DNA from: Intestinibacillus massiliensis
GTDB lineage: Bacteria; Bacillota; Clostridia; Oscillospirales; Butyricicoccaceae
Direction: 5' to 3'
Assembly: GCF_900155735.1 (NCBI RefSeq)
Contig: NZ_LT707059.1
Location: 200,232-264,231, forward strand
Length of the DNA stretch: 64,000 nt
The notes under the pieces were generated by a model. That model was not told the origin of the DNA. It did not search any database and saw nothing but the letters and a program-made list of their open reading frames with translations. The position numbers and the translations under genes were made by a program. Positions within the stretch are counted from its first letter, which is position 1, and each line of letters starts with the position of its first letter. Shown here one piece after another: positions 8,174-16,140 of this stretch.

Positions 8174-8512
8174 TTACGGACGACCGAACCAATCCTCAAT
8201 GATTTCGTAAAAATGGAGCTCCGATGCCTGGCCGCGGTTGAGCAGGTTGGCCAAAGCCTCGACCTCCCCGCGGTTTGCCGAGAGCTCCCGCGCAATGACG
8301 TTGTCGCCTACGATCCCGTAATATGGGCGGCCTGCGGCCCGTGTGTCCAGCACGGCGTACCGTGCAGCGGCGGCTTCGCGGACAAAGTCCGCGTACCCAG
8401 GCGCCATATCCACCGCACACTGCTGTACTTGCTGCAGCAGGGCGCTGCGATCCTCCGCGGCGATGTAACGGTCGAAGCCGCCGCGGTCAACGTAAGTAAT
8501 CACTATCATCAT
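8174..8512 (-). CDS. Small hypothetical protein overlapping the XRE regulator gene
   Basis: A 112-residue protein of unknown function with alpha-helical character (LLQQVQQCAVDMAPGYADFVREAAAA) and an acidic C-terminus. Its start (ATGATG at 8512/8509) lies inside the last 26 bases of the regulator gene in another frame, with GGTGA just upstream, suggesting translational coupling. It has no signal peptide. The overlap and the shared terminator are the main support that it is expressed with the regulator; a role as antitoxin or accessory protein is possible but unsupported. Confidence 0.55.
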   Translation of the reverse strand: MMIVITYVDRGGFDRYIAAEDRSALLQQVQQCAVDMAPGYADFVREAAAARYAVLDTRAAGRPYYGIVGDNVIARELSANRGEVEALANLLNRGQASELHFYEIIEDWFGRP

Positions 8513-8855
8513 TCACCCGCACCAGTAATCGTAGGATAGACAACACCCGCGTTTGCTCGCCGGGCGGTAGGCGGTTAAACGCGGGCTGCATTACAGAAAG
8601 GGGGAATGTATCCGTTTGCCCGGTTATATCGAATAATTTACCAATCGTCACACCCAGCGCATTTGCGATCCGTTCTATCGTGACGAGCGTGGGGTTATGT
8701 TCGCCGCGCTCGATGGCGCGTAGGTGCTTGACGTCCACATCCGCGTCGATCGCTAGCTGAAATTTGCTCAGCCCCGCAAGCTTGCGGTATCGCTCTACAT
8801 TCGCGCCAAAAACCTTTTGGGCGTTTGGGCAAGTGGTCGTTCCCAGCTTCGTCAT
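8487..8855 (-). CDS. XRE-family transcriptional regulator
   Basis: A 122-residue protein with a Cro/CI-type helix-turn-helix at about residues 15-75: FGANVERYRKLAGLSKFQLA, then VKHLRAIERGEHNPTLVTIERIANALGV. The rest is a short helical tail, so it is likely a DNA-binding dimer without a ligand domain. AGGA precedes the ATG by ten bases. It is cotranscribed with the overlapping small gene downstream. The neighbouring DUF2589 operon is an obvious candidate target, but no operator was identified. Confidence 0.85.
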   Translation of the reverse strand: MTKLGTTTCPNAQKVFGANVERYRKLAGLSKFQLAIDADVDVKHLRAIERGEHNPTLVTIERIANALGVTIGKLFDITGQTDTFPLSVMQPAFNRLPPGEQTRVLSILRLLVRVNDDSDYLR

Positions 8856-9044
8856 AATGTTGTCGTCCTTTTTTTGACAGTATATAACAAAATCATCGAT
8901 GGGAGGTAGTGACTATAAGCTTGGCATATAAGCCCTGTCGGATATAGGCCGCGGCGTAGGGGGGGGGCAATGGATATAAAATCAATTCCCCATAAATATT
9001 ATGATACATTTTATGTATTGTGGTTTCTTACCGGATTGGCGGAA
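8856..9044. other. Intergenic stretch upstream of the XRE regulator
   Basis: No gene is visible. A TATATA-type element close to the regulator gene (about 8880-8890, leftward) may be its -10 box, but no matching -35 is present. A run of nine G occurs near 8959-8967. Confidence 0.35.
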
Positions 9045-9092
9045 AAAATAAAAAATTTGCCCCCCTCCATCCCATTGGGGACAGAGGGGGGC
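9045..9092 (-). terminator. Rho-independent terminator of the symporter gene
   Basis: Leftward: a 9-bp GC stem (9092-9084 with 9067-9059) enclosing a smaller CCCA/TGGG pairing, then AAATTTTTTATTTTTT. It begins 26 bases past the symporter stop codon. Confidence 0.85.
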
Positions 9093-9117
9093 GTATCAAG
9101 GGGATCGCAGGATGGGG

Positions 9118-10773
9118 TCACCATGCCTGCGCGTACCCCCAGGTGCCGATGCCGATAGGCGAGAAGGCCGCATAGACGGCGATGATACAGATGATGATCA
9201 GGGCGGTCGCCACCCAACGGTATTTCCATGGGGTCAGGTCGACCGCGCCCGCGTCCTCCTGTTTCCAGGCGAGGGCGTGGTTCTTTTTCTTGTTGTAGCG
9301 GTTCATGAAGAACATGAGTAGCAGTTCCAGCGGCAGCAGCACCAGTACGGCATACAGGTAGTGGAAGCGGTCGCCGAGGAAGAGCAGGAACGAGCCATAC
9401 AGGATGACATGGACAAGCAGGATAACCTTTGCGGAATACTTCGGCAGATGCTTAAAGAAGAAGCCGCCGAACACGGCCGACAGCACCGGGAGGGCGATCA
9501 GCATCACGAGCGAATCCAGGAAGGTCTTTAACCCCGCGGGGAAGAAATAGATCAGTGGGCCGACAATTGTTGTGAGCACGGCAAAGACGATGCCGGCCTT
9601 TTTGCCCACCTTGACCAGCTTGGCTTCGGAGGCCTTCTGATCCACAAATTCTTTGTAAATATCCATGGTGAACATCGTATCGACGGAATTGAGCACAGAA
9701 TTAAACGACGACAGGATCGCGCCGAGCATTACGGCTGCAAAGAAGCCCATCAGCGGCGCGGGGATGACCTGTGTGACAAGCTGGGGATACGCTTCGTCCA
9801 TCATGGAAACCTGGTTGCCCTGGGCCTGGAACAGCGCGAAGGCGATGACGCCGGGCAGCGCAAGGTACATAAAGCCGATAATCTTCAGGAACGCGCAGTA
9901 CAGCGCGCCCTTTTGCGCTTCCTTGAGGTTTTCCGCCGCAAGCACGCGCTGGATAAAGGACTGGTGGGTGCACCAGGATTGTAGTCCCAGGAAGAGCAGG
10001 CCGGTGAATACGGTCGGCCACGGCACTGCAGGCGGCAGGGAATCCGCCGGCGCGATGGAGTTGAGCATATTCGAATGGTTCGCGACCAGGAAACGCATGC
10101 CGTCGACGATGCCGAGCCCGTCGCCGCCGGTTGCGCGCCCCAGCACGCTGAGCGCGAAGAAGGGGATCATAAAGCCGCCGATCAGCAGGCCGACGCCGTT
10201 GACCGTGTCGGACACCGCGACGGCCTTCAGGCCGCCGAAGATGGCATAAATCGAGCCGATTACACTGATGACGATACAAAGGACGATCACGGCCTGGAAT
10301 TTTGTAATCCCCAGGATGCTGGATACGCCGAAAATGTTTTCAAACACCAGGGAGCCGGAATACAGGATGACCGGGATCTGGACGACAATGTACAAAAGGA
10401 TATAGGCAATGGAAAACCAGAGCTTGGTGTTGCGGTCATAGCGCAGGCCGATCAGCTCCGGTATGGTAGTGATGCCGCTTTTGAGGTAGCGCGGCGCGGC
10501 GAACAGCGCGAGGATGATACAGCACGGCGCGGCGACGATCTCGAACGCCATCGGGCTCATGCCGACGCTCCAGGTTTGCCCGTTGGTGCCGACAAGCTGC
10601 TCTGCCGACAGGTTTGTCAGCAGCAGCGAACCGGCGATTACGAAGCCTGGCAGCCCCCGCCCCGCCAGGAAATAGCCGTCGGCCGTCGTCTGGTCGTCCC
10701 CTTTGGTTTTAACATAAGAAATCACAGCGACAAGGATTGTAAATCCTACAAATGTCGCGAATGTCCAAAGCAT
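9118..10773 (-). CDS. Sodium:solute symporter family (SSS) transporter
   Basis: A 551-residue polytopic membrane protein with about 13-14 hydrophobic segments spread over its length, starting with an N-terminal helix (LWTFATFVGFTILVAVISY) as in SGLT-like carriers. Conserved SSS features include GYFLAGRGLPGFVIAGSL, the loop NLSAEQLVGTNGQ and GAILSSFNSVLNSV. The family imports sugars, amino acids, sialic acid or other solutes with Na+. GGGGG lies six bases before the ATG. It is transcribed alone: dapA upstream has its own terminator. The substrate cannot be decided; similarity in style to SglT-like sugar carriers is only suggestive. Confidence 0.93.
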   Translation of the reverse strand: MLWTFATFVGFTILVAVISYVKTKGDDQTTADGYFLAGRGLPGFVIAGSLLLTNLSAEQLVGTNGQTWSVGMSPMAFEIVAAPCCIILALFAAPRYLKSGITTIPELIGLRYDRNTKLWFSIAYILLYIVVQIPVILYSGSLVFENIFGVSSILGITKFQAVIVLCIVISVIGSIYAIFGGLKAVAVSDTVNGVGLLIGGFMIPFFALSVLGRATGGDGLGIVDGMRFLVANHSNMLNSIAPADSLPPAVPWPTVFTGLLFLGLQSWCTHQSFIQRVLAAENLKEAQKGALYCAFLKIIGFMYLALPGVIAFALFQAQGNQVSMMDEAYPQLVTQVIPAPLMGFFAAVMLGAILSSFNSVLNSVDTMFTMDIYKEFVDQKASEAKLVKVGKKAGIVFAVLTTIVGPLIYFFPAGLKTFLDSLVMLIALPVLSAVFGGFFFKHLPKYSAKVILLVHVILYGSFLLFLGDRFHYLYAVLVLLPLELLLMFFMNRYNKKKNHALAWKQEDAGAVDLTPWKYRWVATALIIICIIAVYAAFSPIGIGTWGYAQAW

Positions 10774-10933
10774 TCTTTTCCCCCGTTTCCAATAAGTAAA
10801 TCATCAGGCTCATTTCGCTTGCTTTTTAAATTTGCGTATAAAGTAGCGGGTATATGAGGCTGATAGGTGCAAAAATCCCATCGAAATATGAGGATTGTTG
10901 CGAAAAACAGGCTTTGGCCAAAGCTGCATGCTA

Positions 10934-10962
10934 ATTATAGCAACCATGGGTCTCTCGTGTAA
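10934..10962 (-). promoter_or_regulatory. Probable promoter of the symporter gene
   Basis: Leftward: TTACAC (10962-10957), 17-base spacer, TATAAT (10939-10934). It implies a leader of about 155 bases before the start codon. The rest of the 385-base gap (10774-11158) holds no gene that I can see. Confidence 0.6.
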
Positions 10963-11119
10963 ATATGCAGTCTTGTCAGAAAATTCATCGGTTTTGCTGT
11001 ATATCGGCAAGCGCAAAAGGGAAAGGCCGGGGCGTGCGTAGATCGTGTGCTTGAAAATTAGGCGCTGGGGGATGGCCGGGAAACGCACTGTGCGAGCCAT
11101 GGGTTAAGGTACACAGGGA

Positions 11120-11154
11120 AAAGCCCCCCGAACCGTATATGCTCGGAGGGCTTT
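11120..11154 (-). terminator. Terminator after dapA
   Basis: A 12-bp stem with one mismatch (11120-11131 with 11143-11154), followed leftward by CTTTTCCC. It begins five bases after the dapA stop. The T run is short, so efficiency may be moderate. Confidence 0.65.
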
Positions 11155-11158
11155 GCGG

Positions 11159-12118
11159 TTAATGGGAATTGCGCGGTAAAAGCATGGCCTCCGGCCGTTT
11201 GCTTGTCCTTGTCCCCATATGGGAAGGCAGCGGGCAAAGGCCGTATTTCGCCAGTACCAACTGGAGATGTTCCGCAGCTGCAGGCTCCATCCCGCATAGC
11301 GGGAGGCGGCAGGGGCCTACGTCCCAGCCCATAAAACGCAGGGCTTGTTTGATGGGGATCGGGTTGATATCGCTGAACAGCGCCTCGATAAGTTCCAAGT
11401 AATGCAGTTGCAGCGCGTCGCTTTTTGCGGCGTCCCCGTCAAAAAACGCCGTGCAGAGATTGTGCGTGCCTTCCGGTACAAGGTGGGACAGCACGGAAAC
11501 CACGCCTTGGGCGCCTAGCGCGAGCGCAGAGGTGATTTGGTCGTCATTGCCAGTGTAAATGGCAAGCCTGGAGCCGCACAAACCTGCAATTTTGGCCAGT
11601 TGCGAAAAGTTGCCACTCGCTTCCTTGGCGGCCACGATGTTTTCGATGTGGCTCAGGCGCCCGTAAGTAGCGGGGCTGATGTTCACCCCTGTGCGCGATG
11701 GGACGTTATATAGGATAACCGGAAGCGCAGTCGCCTCCGCGCAGGCTTTAAAATGGAGGAACAGGCCTTCCTGCGGCGCTTTGTTATAATAAGGGGTGAC
11801 ATGGAGCAGGGCGTCCGCACCCGCCCGCTCCGCCTGCCGGGATAACCATACCGCATGCGCCGTGTTATTACTGCCCGCGCCTGCAATCACGGGAATACGG
11901 CCTTTGATACGGCGCACGGCATAGGAAATTAAGTTAATATGCTCTTCGTCCGTTAACGTGGCGCTTTCCCCGGTGGTGCCGGCCACGACGACGGCGTCCG
12001 CCTTGTTTGCAACCTGTTCGTCCAAGAGCTGCCCAAACAGACCGTAGTTGATCGAAAAGTCGTCGTGCATCGGCGTAACCATGGCCGTCGCCGCGCCTGT
12101 AAAAATCAGCGGTTTCAA
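11159..12118 (-). CDS. dapA: 4-hydroxy-tetrahydrodipicolinate synthase
   Basis: Condenses pyruvate with aspartate semialdehyde in lysine and diaminopimelate synthesis. The class I aldolase features are all present: GTTGES for substrate binding, Tyr in HVTPYYNK, Schiff-base Lys in AAKEASGN, and YNVPSRTG, whose Arg is typical of true dihydrodipicolinate synthases as opposed to sialate lyases. The start is TTG at 12118, which overlaps the stop of the upstream small gene (ATTGA), with a GGGGGG run upstream. It is 319 residues, longer than the usual 290-300, because of a C-terminal tail ending in LLPRNSH. Confidence 0.93.
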   Translation of the reverse strand: MKPLIFTGAATAMVTPMHDDFSINYGLFGQLLDEQVANKADAVVVAGTTGESATLTDEEHINLISYAVRRIKGRIPVIAGAGSNNTAHAVWLSRQAERAGADALLHVTPYYNKAPQEGLFLHFKACAEATALPVILYNVPSRTGVNISPATYGRLSHIENIVAAKEASGNFSQLAKIAGLCGSRLAIYTGNDDQITSALALGAQGVVSVLSHLVPEGTHNLCTAFFDGDAAKSDALQLHYLELIEALFSDINPIPIKQALRFMGWDVGPCRLPLCGMEPAAAEHLQLVLAKYGLCPLPSHMGTRTSKRPEAMLLPRNSH

Positions 12119-12480
12119 TGGGGCTGCCCCCCTTGGGTATGGCCGCTCTGGATATGCAATTCCAATTCCGGGACAAGTACGCTGCCCGGCGCCGCCTCCC
12201 CGCATTCCAGCACGACCAGCCCGTCCTTGACATAGGCCGCGGATTGTATCCCCAGGGCGCAGCAATCGGCGGTCGCGCACATCGCGTAGAACGGTGTATG
12301 CGTTTGCTGCAGGAAAGGGGGGAGCCTGTGCGCCCGCGCGGCGGACGAAGCTTTGCTCAGCTGTGGGATTAAAAAATGATAGCTTTCCAGCAGTGGGGCG
12401 GGAAGGGCGACAGGGTTTTCTTCTGTTTCCAGCAATAGAACCTGCGGGGCGCCCGCGGTTCCGGCCTCTAACATGTCCAT
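12115..12480 (-). CDS. Small hypothetical protein translationally coupled to dapA
   Basis: A 121-residue protein of unknown function. Its ATG at 12480 has GGAGG nine bases upstream, and its stop overlaps the TTG start of dapA by four bases, which argues that it is genuine. It contains no signal peptide. Visible features are an N-terminal QVLLLETEE segment, a Cys-containing middle (AMCATADCC) and a C-terminal strand-like SVLVPELELHI. Proximity to dapA suggests a link to lysine/DAP metabolism, but nothing in its own sequence shows it. Confidence 0.65.
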   Translation of the reverse strand: MDMLEAGTAGAPQVLLLETEENPVALPAPLLESYHFLIPQLSKASSAARAHRLPPFLQQTHTPFYAMCATADCCALGIQSAAYVKDGLVVLECGEAAPGSVLVPELELHIQSGHTQGGQPH

Positions 12481-12556
12481 AGTTGTTTTCCTCCTGCAAA
12501 ATAACATGGCGTTTTGCGCCATAGGGGGATGTGTGTTTTTGTCCCCTTTTATGAAC

Positions 12557-12584
12557 ATTATAGGGGGATATGGGGGAAAAGCAA
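12557..12584 (-). promoter_or_regulatory. Promoter of the small gene-dapA operon
   Basis: Leftward: TTGCTT (12584-12579), 16-base spacer, TATAAT (12562-12557). On the plus strand the motif ATAGGGGGAT occurs at about 12521 and again at 12560, flanking this promoter; it may be a regulator site. Confidence 0.65.
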
Positions 12585-12669
12585 TCAAAAACGCGTCAAT
12601 AGTTCCTGTGCGGCGTTAATACTTCATAAAAAGCGTACGCCGCAAAAGGGGCGGGTTCCGCTGCGTTTT

Positions 12670-12698
12670 GGTAAAAATATAACTTGACAATATTTACC
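12670..12698. promoter_or_regulatory. Imperfect palindrome over a promoter -35 box
   Basis: GGTAAA (12670-12675) and TTTACC (12693-12698) form an inverted repeat with A/T-rich inner arms that straddles the TTGACA at 12684-12689, an operator-like position. Confidence 0.5.
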
Positions 12699-12711
12699 AA
12701 TCTGTTACAAT
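12684..12711 (+). promoter_or_regulatory. Strong promoter without an adjacent ORF
   Basis: TTGACA (12684-12689), 16-base spacer, TACAAT (12706-12711). An intrinsic terminator follows 30 bases later, so a transcript of about 50 bases, or an attenuated leader for the AraC-like gene at 12954, is expected. Confidence 0.7.
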
Positions 12712-12717
12712 TACATA

Positions 12718-12769
12718 GACACTCAAAAACATCCTATTTTGCCGCCCTTCATGGACGGCTCTTTTTTTT
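12718..12769 (+). ncRNA. Candidate short RNA or attenuated leader
   Basis: Starts about seven bases after the -10 box at 12706-12711 and ends at a terminator: stem GCCGCCC/GGACGGC (12741-12747 with 12753-12759, one mismatch), loop TTCAT, then TC and eight T (12762-12769). There is no reading frame of note inside. It could be a small RNA or a leader that limits read-through into the AraC-like gene. The other 180 bases before that gene show no feature beyond a weak TATGAT near 12921. Confidence 0.5.
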
Positions 12770-12953
12770 AGGCCGTCGCTGTGCGCGAAATCCCCCTATG
12801 GGGCTGCGGTGTTTGTGGTTTCGCGTGAAATATAGTATGATGCAGGTAAAACGGTTTTTGTTGCAGGGCGGCGTAACACCGGACCGCACGCAATGTCAGG
12901 AAGCGTGGGATGGTTTCCGCTATGATAGGTATAGACGGAGAGAGGGGTTAGCG

Positions 12954-13832
12954 ATGGATTGGATTACAGGGGTTCAGAGGGCAGTGGATTACGTAGAGGC
13001 GCATATGACGGAACCGATTGATTATGAAGAAGTGGCGAAGCAGGCCTATTCGTCCAGCTTTCATTTTCAGCGGGTGTTCAGTATCCTGTGCGGTTTCACC
13101 CTGGGCGAGTATATCCGCATGCGGCGGCTTTCCCTGGCTGGGAGCGAATTGGCCGCATCTGCGGTACGGGTGATCGACGCTGCTGTGAAGTACGGGTACG
13201 ACTCGTCCGAAAGCTTCAGCCGCGCGTTTACCCGGTTCCATGGGGTCACGCCATCCCAGGCAAAGCATGGGGGCGCGGCGCTCAAATCCTTTTCCCCGCT
13301 TTCCGTAAAACTAATTTTAGATGGAGGCAATACTATGGATTACAGGATTGAGACAATGGGCGCGTTCCAATTAATCTGCAAAAAGAAGCAGGTTTCGGGC
13401 AAGGAGGAAATGACGACGGAGGAAATCACCCGCTTTTGGCAAGCGTGCAATACGGACGGGACGATCCCCGCACTCTGCAAGTATATTCCGGCTGATAATG
13501 TGTTCGGGAACTGCATTGTCGGCGCCTGCTTCGGGAAGGACGCGGCGGATAACGAATTCCCCTATGCGGTCGGGGCGCATTATAACGGCATGCCGGTGGC
13601 CGAGGACGGGCTGGCTGTAGTGGAAATCCCAGCCCATACCTATGTGGCGTTCCCCTGTGTCGGCAGTATGCCGGAAGCGTTTGAAAGGCTGTATCAGCAG
13701 ATATACAGTGAGTTCTTCCCCACTAGCGAATACCAGCCCTGCGGCGGGACGGATTTTGAAGTGTATCCCTCGGCCGACGTCGATAACCCAAACTACACCT
13801 GCGAAATCTGGATTGCAGTGGAAAAGAAATAA
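12954..13832 (+). CDS. AraC-family regulator with GyrI-like effector domain
   Basis: Residues about 5-105 form two AraC helix-turn-helix motifs: VAKQAYSSSFHFQRVFSILCG and AAVKYGYDSSESFSRAF, ending in FHGVTPSQAK. From about residue 125 the protein matches the GyrI/Rob effector-binding type (MDYRIETMGAFQLICKKKQVSG; then AHTYVAFPCVG). The ATG at 12954 has GAGAGGGG about eight bases upstream; extension to 12684 would pass through the promoter-terminator cassette and is rejected. Such proteins often sense small hydrophobic or cationic compounds. No obvious target adjoins it. Confidence 0.9.
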   Translation: MDWITGVQRAVDYVEAHMTEPIDYEEVAKQAYSSSFHFQRVFSILCGFTLGEYIRMRRLSLAGSELAASAVRVIDAAVKYGYDSSESFSRAFTRFHGVTPSQAKHGGAALKSFSPLSVKLILDGGNTMDYRIETMGAFQLICKKKQVSGKEEMTTEEITRFWQACNTDGTIPALCKYIPADNVFGNCIVGACFGKDAADNEFPYAVGAHYNGMPVAEDGLAVVEIPAHTYVAFPCVGSMPEAFERLYQQIYSEFFPTSEYQPCGGTDFEVYPSADVDNPNYTCEIWIAVEKK

Positions 13833-13838
13833 TGCGGA

Positions 13839-13871
13839 AGAGGGGGCGCACATGTGCGCCCCCTCTTTTTG
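13839..13871 (+). terminator. Rho-independent terminator after the AraC-like gene
   Basis: A perfect inverted repeat (13839-13850 with 13855-13866) around CATG, then a T run to 13870. It starts six bases after the stop codon. Confidence 0.92.
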
Positions 13872-14020
13872 GTGCGGCCAGGCGCAAAACCGTCCCCCAG
13901 GCCTGCGCCCGTCGCGGGTGCACCCCAGCATAAAATCATACTAACTGCCCGCCTATGATTAAAGGGATGGTTAGCCTTGCTGTTCCGGGGGGACGGGCGA
14001 CAGGATGCAAGTAAGAATAA

Positions 14021-14052
14021 AAAAGCACCGAATCATTTGATTCGGTGCTTTT
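14021..14052 (-). terminator. Terminator of tRNA-Ser
   Basis: A 15-bp inverted repeat (14021-14035 with 14038-14052) with A/T ends and, leftward, a T-rich tail. It lies directly downstream of the tRNA 3' end. Confidence 0.88.
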
Positions 14053-14054
14053 AC

Positions 14055-14145
14055 TGGCGGAGAGTCAGGGATTTGAACCCTGGGTGCGCTCATCACGCAC
14101 ACACGATTTCCAATCGTGCGCCTTCGACCACTCAGCCAACTCTCC
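14055..14145 (-). tRNA. tRNA-Ser, anticodon GGA
   Basis: A 91-base class II tRNA with encoded CCA (leftward 14057-14055). The acceptor stem pairs GGAGAGT with ACTCTCC. The anticodon stem ACGAT/ATCGT encloses the loop TGGAAA-type with GGA at its centre, reading UCC and UCU. A long variable arm with GCGTGATGAGCGC and the T arm GGTTCAAATCC are present. It has its own promoter and terminator, so it is transcribed alone. Confidence 0.98.
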
Positions 14146-14193
14146 ATCTTGATTTAGTTTTTTGCTGACCGATCAGGTCAAGCAGCGATATTT

Positions 14194-14222
14194 ATTATAT
14201 AACAGCATCCAACATTCGTCAA
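14194..14222 (-). promoter_or_regulatory. Promoter of tRNA-Ser
   Basis: Leftward: TTGACG (14222-14217), 17-base spacer, TATAAT (14199-14194). It is near consensus, as expected for a stable-RNA gene; the tRNA begins about 48 bases beyond the -10 box. Confidence 0.88.
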
Positions 14223-14268
14223 GATATTTCCGTAAAAAATCAGGAAAAATTTTATAAGAAATTTTTAA

Positions 14269-14301
14269 CGCCATATTACCCCCAAATAAAGCCATATGGC
14301 G
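14269..14301 (-). terminator. Possible weak terminator after the IscR-like gene
   Basis: An 8-bp stem (14301-14294 with 14276-14269) with a 17-base loop, followed leftward by TTAAAAATTT. The long loop and broken T run make this uncertain. Confidence 0.35.
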
Positions 14302-14321
14302 CTAAAAACCCTTGGAAAAGT

Positions 14322-14759
14322 TTAAATGCTATAGTCGTTGCCGATTTGCGCACGCTGGATTTCCACAAGGTCCTCCAGGGTGATGCCGTCCACCACGCCG
14401 TTAATTGCGTCGTTCAGTTTGTTCCAGACGTGTAGCGTGGCGCATGTCGCCTGGCGGTCGCAGGGCGTGGCGCCGTCGTCCAGGCAGGCGACGGGGGCAA
14501 GGCTGCCTTCCGTCAGCCGGAGGATCATACCCACGGTATAATCCTTGGGCTGGCGTGTCAGCCGGTACCCGCCGCGCGCGCCGCGCGTGGAGCTTACAAA
14601 GCCCGCACGGGTCAGCAGCGCGATGATCTGTTCCAGGTATTTTTCAGAGATATCCTGCCGGGAGGCGATTGCCTTGATCGGGACGGCAGCCCCGGTGTCA
14701 TGCAGGGCTAGGTCAAGCATCAGGCGTAACGCATAACGGCCTTTGGTAGATATTTTCAT
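14322..14759 (-). CDS. Rrf2-family regulator, IscR-like with three cysteines
   Basis: A 145-residue winged-helix regulator: KISTKGRYALRLMLDLA at the start, the recognition helix around SEKYLEQIIALLTRAG, and the wing STRGARGGYRL. Cys92, Cys100 and Cys106 lie in the dimerisation-loop region where IscR holds a [2Fe-2S] cluster, so it is probably cluster-sensing and not a cysteine-independent CymR. It lies 34 bases downstream of ilvA on the same strand and is probably cotranscribed with it. No iscS/iscU genes adjoin it, unlike many clostridial IscR genes. Confidence 0.88.
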   Translation of the reverse strand: MKISTKGRYALRLMLDLALHDTGAAVPIKAIASRQDISEKYLEQIIALLTRAGFVSSTRGARGGYRLTRQPKDYTVGMILRLTEGSLAPVACLDDGATPCDRQATCATLHVWNKLNDAINGVVDGITLEDLVEIQRAQIGNDYSI

Positions 14760-14793
14760 GTAAAAACACCTTCCCGTATTTTAATAATCGCTG

Positions 14794-16005
14794 TTAAAAG
14801 GGGTGGGACATGATTGTATAGCCGCCCGCCGTCAACGCGCGCAGGAGGCGCTGCCCGTGCTCCTTGCCGCCGACCTCACAGACAACCTGGACGATCGCCT
14901 CGTCGATATCCAGGTCGGCCTGCACGCGGTCGTGCTGGAACATGATCACGTTTGCGTTGCACTCCGCCACGATTTCGGAGAAGCCCGCCAGGGAGCCGGG
15001 CACATCCGGCATAATGGTGGAGAATTTCATATGGCGGCCGCGGGTGACAAGACCCTTTTCCACAACCTTGTGGATAAAGGATACGTCGATATTGCCGCCG
15101 GATAGGACGCACACGACCTTTTTGCCCTTGACGTCCACCTTGCCTGCGAGCAGGGCGGCCAGGGAGGCGGCGCCAGCGGGCTCGACGACCTGCTTGGTGC
15201 GTTCGAGCAGCAGCAGGATGGTCGAAGCAATGTCCGCGTCGGATACGGTGATCATCTGGTCGACGTACTGGTTGATGTATTCCATGGTCTTGGCGCCGGG
15301 GGTTTTGACGGCAATGCCGTCCGCAATGGTGTGCACATGGTCGCAGGGGGCGGCGTCCGCGTTGTGGAAGGCGTTAGCGATTGCGGGGGCGCCCGCCGCC
15401 TGTACGCCGATGATCTCCACGCGCGGGTTGATCTGCTTGGCGCAGGCCGCGATACCGGAGATCAGGCCGCCGCCGCCGGCCGGGACAAAAATCATGTCCA
15501 CGCCGGGGAGGTCGCGCAGGATTTCCAGCGCAATCGTGCCCTGGCCGGCCATCACGTCCTCGTCATCGAACGGATGGATGAACTCCGCGCCGGTCTCTTC
15601 CATGATTTCGCAGGCCTTGGCATAGGCCTCGTCATAAATCGAGCCGGCGAGGACGACCTCCGCGCCGTAGCCCTCGGTCGCAGAAACCTTGGCGATCGGG
15701 GTGGAACGCGGCATGACGATCGTCGACTTGACGCCGACCGAGCTTGCGGCAAAGGCAACGCCCTGCGCGTGGTTGCCCGCGGAGGAGGCGACGACGGCGT
15801 GGAGGTCGCCCTCCTCAAAGCGCTTCATAATTTTATTGTAGGCGCCGCGCACCTTAAAGGAGCCGGTTTTCTGCTGGTTTTCAAATTTAAGATAGACTTC
15901 CGCGCCCGTCATGTTGGAGAAGGTTTGGGAAGTGCTTAATGGGATGATGTGGATGACATTTTTCAAACGGCCGGCGGCCGCTTCAAAATCTTTTATCGTC
16001 AGCAT
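14794..16005 (-). CDS. ilvA: Threonine ammonia-lyase (threonine dehydratase) with ACT domain
   Basis: A PLP enzyme that deaminates threonine to 2-oxobutanoate, the first step to isoleucine. The PLP Lys is in KTGSFKVRGA (about residues 52-61); the Gly-rich phosphate loop is PAGGGGL. Residues from about 325 form one ACT-like domain (STIMPDVPGSLAGFSEIVAE), so the 403-residue length matches the short ilvA/tdcB-type enzyme and not the long E. coli IlvA with two ACT-like modules. The ATG at 16005 has AAGGAG seven bases upstream. It leads an operon with the IscR-like regulator. Confidence 0.95.
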   Translation of the reverse strand: MLTIKDFEAAAGRLKNVIHIIPLSTSQTFSNMTGAEVYLKFENQQKTGSFKVRGAYNKIMKRFEEGDLHAVVASSAGNHAQGVAFAASSVGVKSTIVMPRSTPIAKVSATEGYGAEVVLAGSIYDEAYAKACEIMEETGAEFIHPFDDEDVMAGQGTIALEILRDLPGVDMIFVPAGGGGLISGIAACAKQINPRVEIIGVQAAGAPAIANAFHNADAAPCDHVHTIADGIAVKTPGAKTMEYINQYVDQMITVSDADIASTILLLLERTKQVVEPAGAASLAALLAGKVDVKGKKVVCVLSGGNIDVSFIHKVVEKGLVTRGRHMKFSTIMPDVPGSLAGFSEIVAECNANVIMFQHDRVQADLDIDEAIVQVVCEVGGKEHGQRLLRALTAGGYTIMSHPF

Positions 16006-16041
16006 GGTGTCGCTCCTTATCAATCGGTTAAATTCTCCTTC

Positions 16042-16070
16042 AGTTTAGCACCGAACGGGGGCGAATGCAA
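16042..16070 (-). promoter_or_regulatory. Promoter of ilvA
   Basis: Leftward: TTGCAT (16070-16065), 17-base spacer, TAAACT (16047-16042). The start codon follows 37 bases later, which leaves no room for a T-box leader. Confidence 0.72.
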
Positions 16071-16140
16071 GTTCTTCGCGTGCGCAAGAGGGCATTTCGC
16101 GCGTATATAACGAAAAAAAGCAACCGGAAAGCGATGCCTA

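Noticed and set aside
11159-12499. Extension of DapA by about 127 residues upstream of 12118
   Set aside because: The added sequence is a shadow of the small gene at 12115-12480, which has its own ribosome site; DapA homology begins at the TTG.
12684-12953. Longer N-terminus for the AraC-like protein starting in the promoter region
   Set aside because: It would be translated from the -35 box itself and through a terminator; the ATG at 12954 has a good ribosome site and matches the family start.
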